Source: Serinus canaria
Lineage: Eukaryota; Chordata; Aves; Passeriformes; Fringillidae
Reading direction: 5' to 3'
NCBI RefSeq assembly: GCF_022539315.1
Contig: NC_066343.1
Location: 35,865,146 to 35,929,145, forward strand
Length of the DNA stretch: 64,000 nt
Shown here: piece after piece, positions 61,973 to 64,000 of the stretch
How positions within the stretch are numbered: position 1 is the first letter of the stretch
Layout: every line of letters starts with the position of its first letter
Program-made: the position numbers and the translations under genes
Notes under the pieces: model-generated
Told to the model about the DNA's origin: nothing
The model's input: only the letters and a program-made list of their open reading frames with translations
Database searches by the model: none

Positions 61973-64000
61973 AAGCACTGTCTGAAAGTTATTTAGTGCA
62001 TAGTTAAATGTCTGATAAGTCTATGCTGAGCTCCTTCTATGGTAGAAACAGAGTTTAGCAAAGTTGAGTCAAGCAGATTTAATCTCTCCATCCTTGCATA
62101 TTCAGATCAGGATAAAACTGGTGTCAATAGAATTAAAATATTCTTTTCTTGATGCTGAGGGATTTAAGAACATTACATGTTTCTAAGCAGAGTCCCCACT
62201 GCATTCCCCACAGACCAAGCCAGTCATTAGTTTCTCAAAGGGATGTCAAAGGAGCTTTTCCTTAGCTAAGAGTTGCTGACTCTATTAAGAGAACAGGTTT
62301 TTGAGGAGAGTGATTATTTTGTGGGTGTATGTAATAAACAGTGGTAATACAAACGGTCAGATTTCCTTAGCTGATTAGTATTCTATTTTGATAATTATTG
62401 TTATGAATCCCTTGTGAAAGAGGTAAAAACAGGTGTTGCATATTCTTGCTGATATTTGTGTCAGAATCACTTCCCTTTAAAACAGTATAATGGAAAACGT
62501 TAGACTCAAGATGTATTGAAAAGTGGAAGTCTTAGGTAAGGAGCCACTGCTCCTATTCTGGACTTCCTCATCTGATTCAAGTCAGGGTTGACTGTGCTTA
62601 AGGACTTAACTCCCAGTTAGATCAAATTAAACCAAATACCTTTGGAAAAAATCCTTTTTCTAATCCTGAGCTTATTCCATCTTCTTATCACTAAGGGATA
62701 AGCATTAAGGAGTGAAAGTTTTATGAGGAGAGGAAAATATTTAGATTGGTCCTTGAATGCAAGAGATCAACTGTTCTTCATAGCTTACAAAAGCAGGTGA
62801 TACTTAGCAAAAAAATTTGGGAACCAGCTGTAACATAAACAAGAATGTAAATGATTTTATCACCCAAAAAGTGTGTGAAAGATACACACACACCTCAAAA
62901 TATTAGCCTGCCTCAAGGTTTAAAGCCAGCTCAACAGCTTGACAAGGAGAAGGTGTATCTCACTCACTACTGAATAGGCTAGTTTATTGGCATAGATAAA
63001 AATAACCTTTTCAAAAAGGCAGTTTCATAAATGAGTAAGAGGATGGCTGCACCTAATGTCACTCAGAGAGAAGCTTTGTTTGCAACCCTTCTAAGAGGGA
63101 AGCTGTCAATACTTTGCTTTAGAAAATACCTCAGCAGAGAGACAGGAAGAATGTGGAAGCAGGTTAGAAGCTGCTTCCATGACTCATAAAATGTAGCTCT
63201 GGTGTAGCTTCTGTAACAAGGTTTTTACCTGAAAATGTCAGATTATACCTTTAAGTGGCTGGTGGTTGACTTCTTAGGTAATGCCTCTAACTTAGGTTAT
63301 GTTTTTCAACTCTCCTTTTTGCCCTGCTATGCTTTCTTAGTTACTAACAGCAGTTCCATGCCAAAGGCTCATCTTCTAAACAGAATTTTATGTTGGCCTA
63401 TTCTCAGTTCTTACAAAGGGCAGCACTTTAGCATCTGTGTGTCTTCTGCAGAATAGAAAACAGATCTACAAGTAAAACAGCTGCACACATAGCAACTCCA
63501 ATTCCAGATCCCTGTGTTAATTTAAGCAAAGAGAATTGAAGGAAACAATTGCAAAATGACCTTTAACTTTACATGCATTACATTAATTTACCACAGTGGA
63601 TTTGTCTTTACAATTTCTTTTCCCCCAGTGTTTGAACTCTACACATTCTCTTGTCTAATGACTACTGGAAAGTACTTAGGTAGCCACCAGGTCACTGAAT
63701 AAAGGGCAGCAACTTCTCAGGTGGCTGTCTATCACTATTGTGCACCTGTGGCTGCAAAATCCATATATGTATTTCATCCAACAGCATAGTGGTTAAGAAT
63801 ACACAGAAGTGACAGAAATAACATCAGTTATAAATTGATTAAAGAAGGAAATACCATTGGAAGACAACAAGTCTCTCTGCAGTGTTTGTAACTTATAGCT
63901 ACAGTTCTTCCACATGTGGGTTTTTTGATTCTTCTAGGGGACAAGAATCTCCATATGTCTTTTAAAATTCACTGGCTCAATGATTTTACACAGCTTTGAT
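61973..64000. other. Unique AT-rich intergenic sequence
   Basis: No gene or transposon recognised to the window end. One 73-codon plus frame (63235-63456) has a hydrophobic middle but no recognisable family. Confidence 0.5.

Overview
The window looks like AT-rich, non-coding nuclear DNA from a bird, probably a passerine. The main evidence is at least eleven fragments of CR1, the dominant avian non-LTR retrotransposon. Several carry the diagnostic 3' end (repeated ATTCTATG-like units, read here mostly as AGAATCATAG because most copies lie on the minus strand). Solo LTRs of avian endogenous retroviruses support the same reading. The passerine guess rests on remembered LTR layouts and is only moderately secure.

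No host protein-coding gene, tRNA or rRNA can be supported. The open frames are short (150 codons or fewer). The longest lie inside CR1 copies or LTR-like repeats, and the others match nothing I recognise. The window is best read as intergenic sequence or a very long intron.

Layout. 1-4.4 kb: three CR1 tails on the minus strand in unique sequence. 4.4-11.3 kb: unique AT-rich DNA with a perfect 18-bp inverted repeat and a CA/poly-C microsatellite. 11.3-15.2 kb: a CR1 reverse-transcriptase piece without its 3' end, then a separate CR1 3' end, both on plus. 17.3-20.0 kb: two minus-strand CR1s, the second (about 1.9 kb) interrupted by a solo LTR with a 5-bp target-site duplication. 22.2-24.9 kb: two more minus-sense LTRs, one holding a large TTATG microsatellite and one split by about 500 bp of foreign sequence. 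29.8-30.4 kb: CR1. 33.0-34.6 kb: a plus-sense LTR followed by an A-rich repeat-like block. 35.5-36.8 kb: a plus-strand CR1 split by a 620-bp insert. 37.8-38.0 kb: AT/CA microsatellite. 41.4-42.8 kb: an unclassified repeat and a candidate 967-bp LTR with a perfect 4-bp duplication. 47.7-48.3, 53.9-54.4 and 56.4-57.6 kb: further CR1s. The remainder is unique AT-rich sequence.

No genes act together here. The interest is in the layering of elements: LTR inside CR1, unknown insert inside CR1, insert inside LTR, microsatellite grown inside an LTR, and a new hairpin inside a CR1. I found no novel coding system. Repeat calls were made by eye from remembered family patterns, and boundaries are uncertain by roughly 10-30 bp unless a duplication fixes them.
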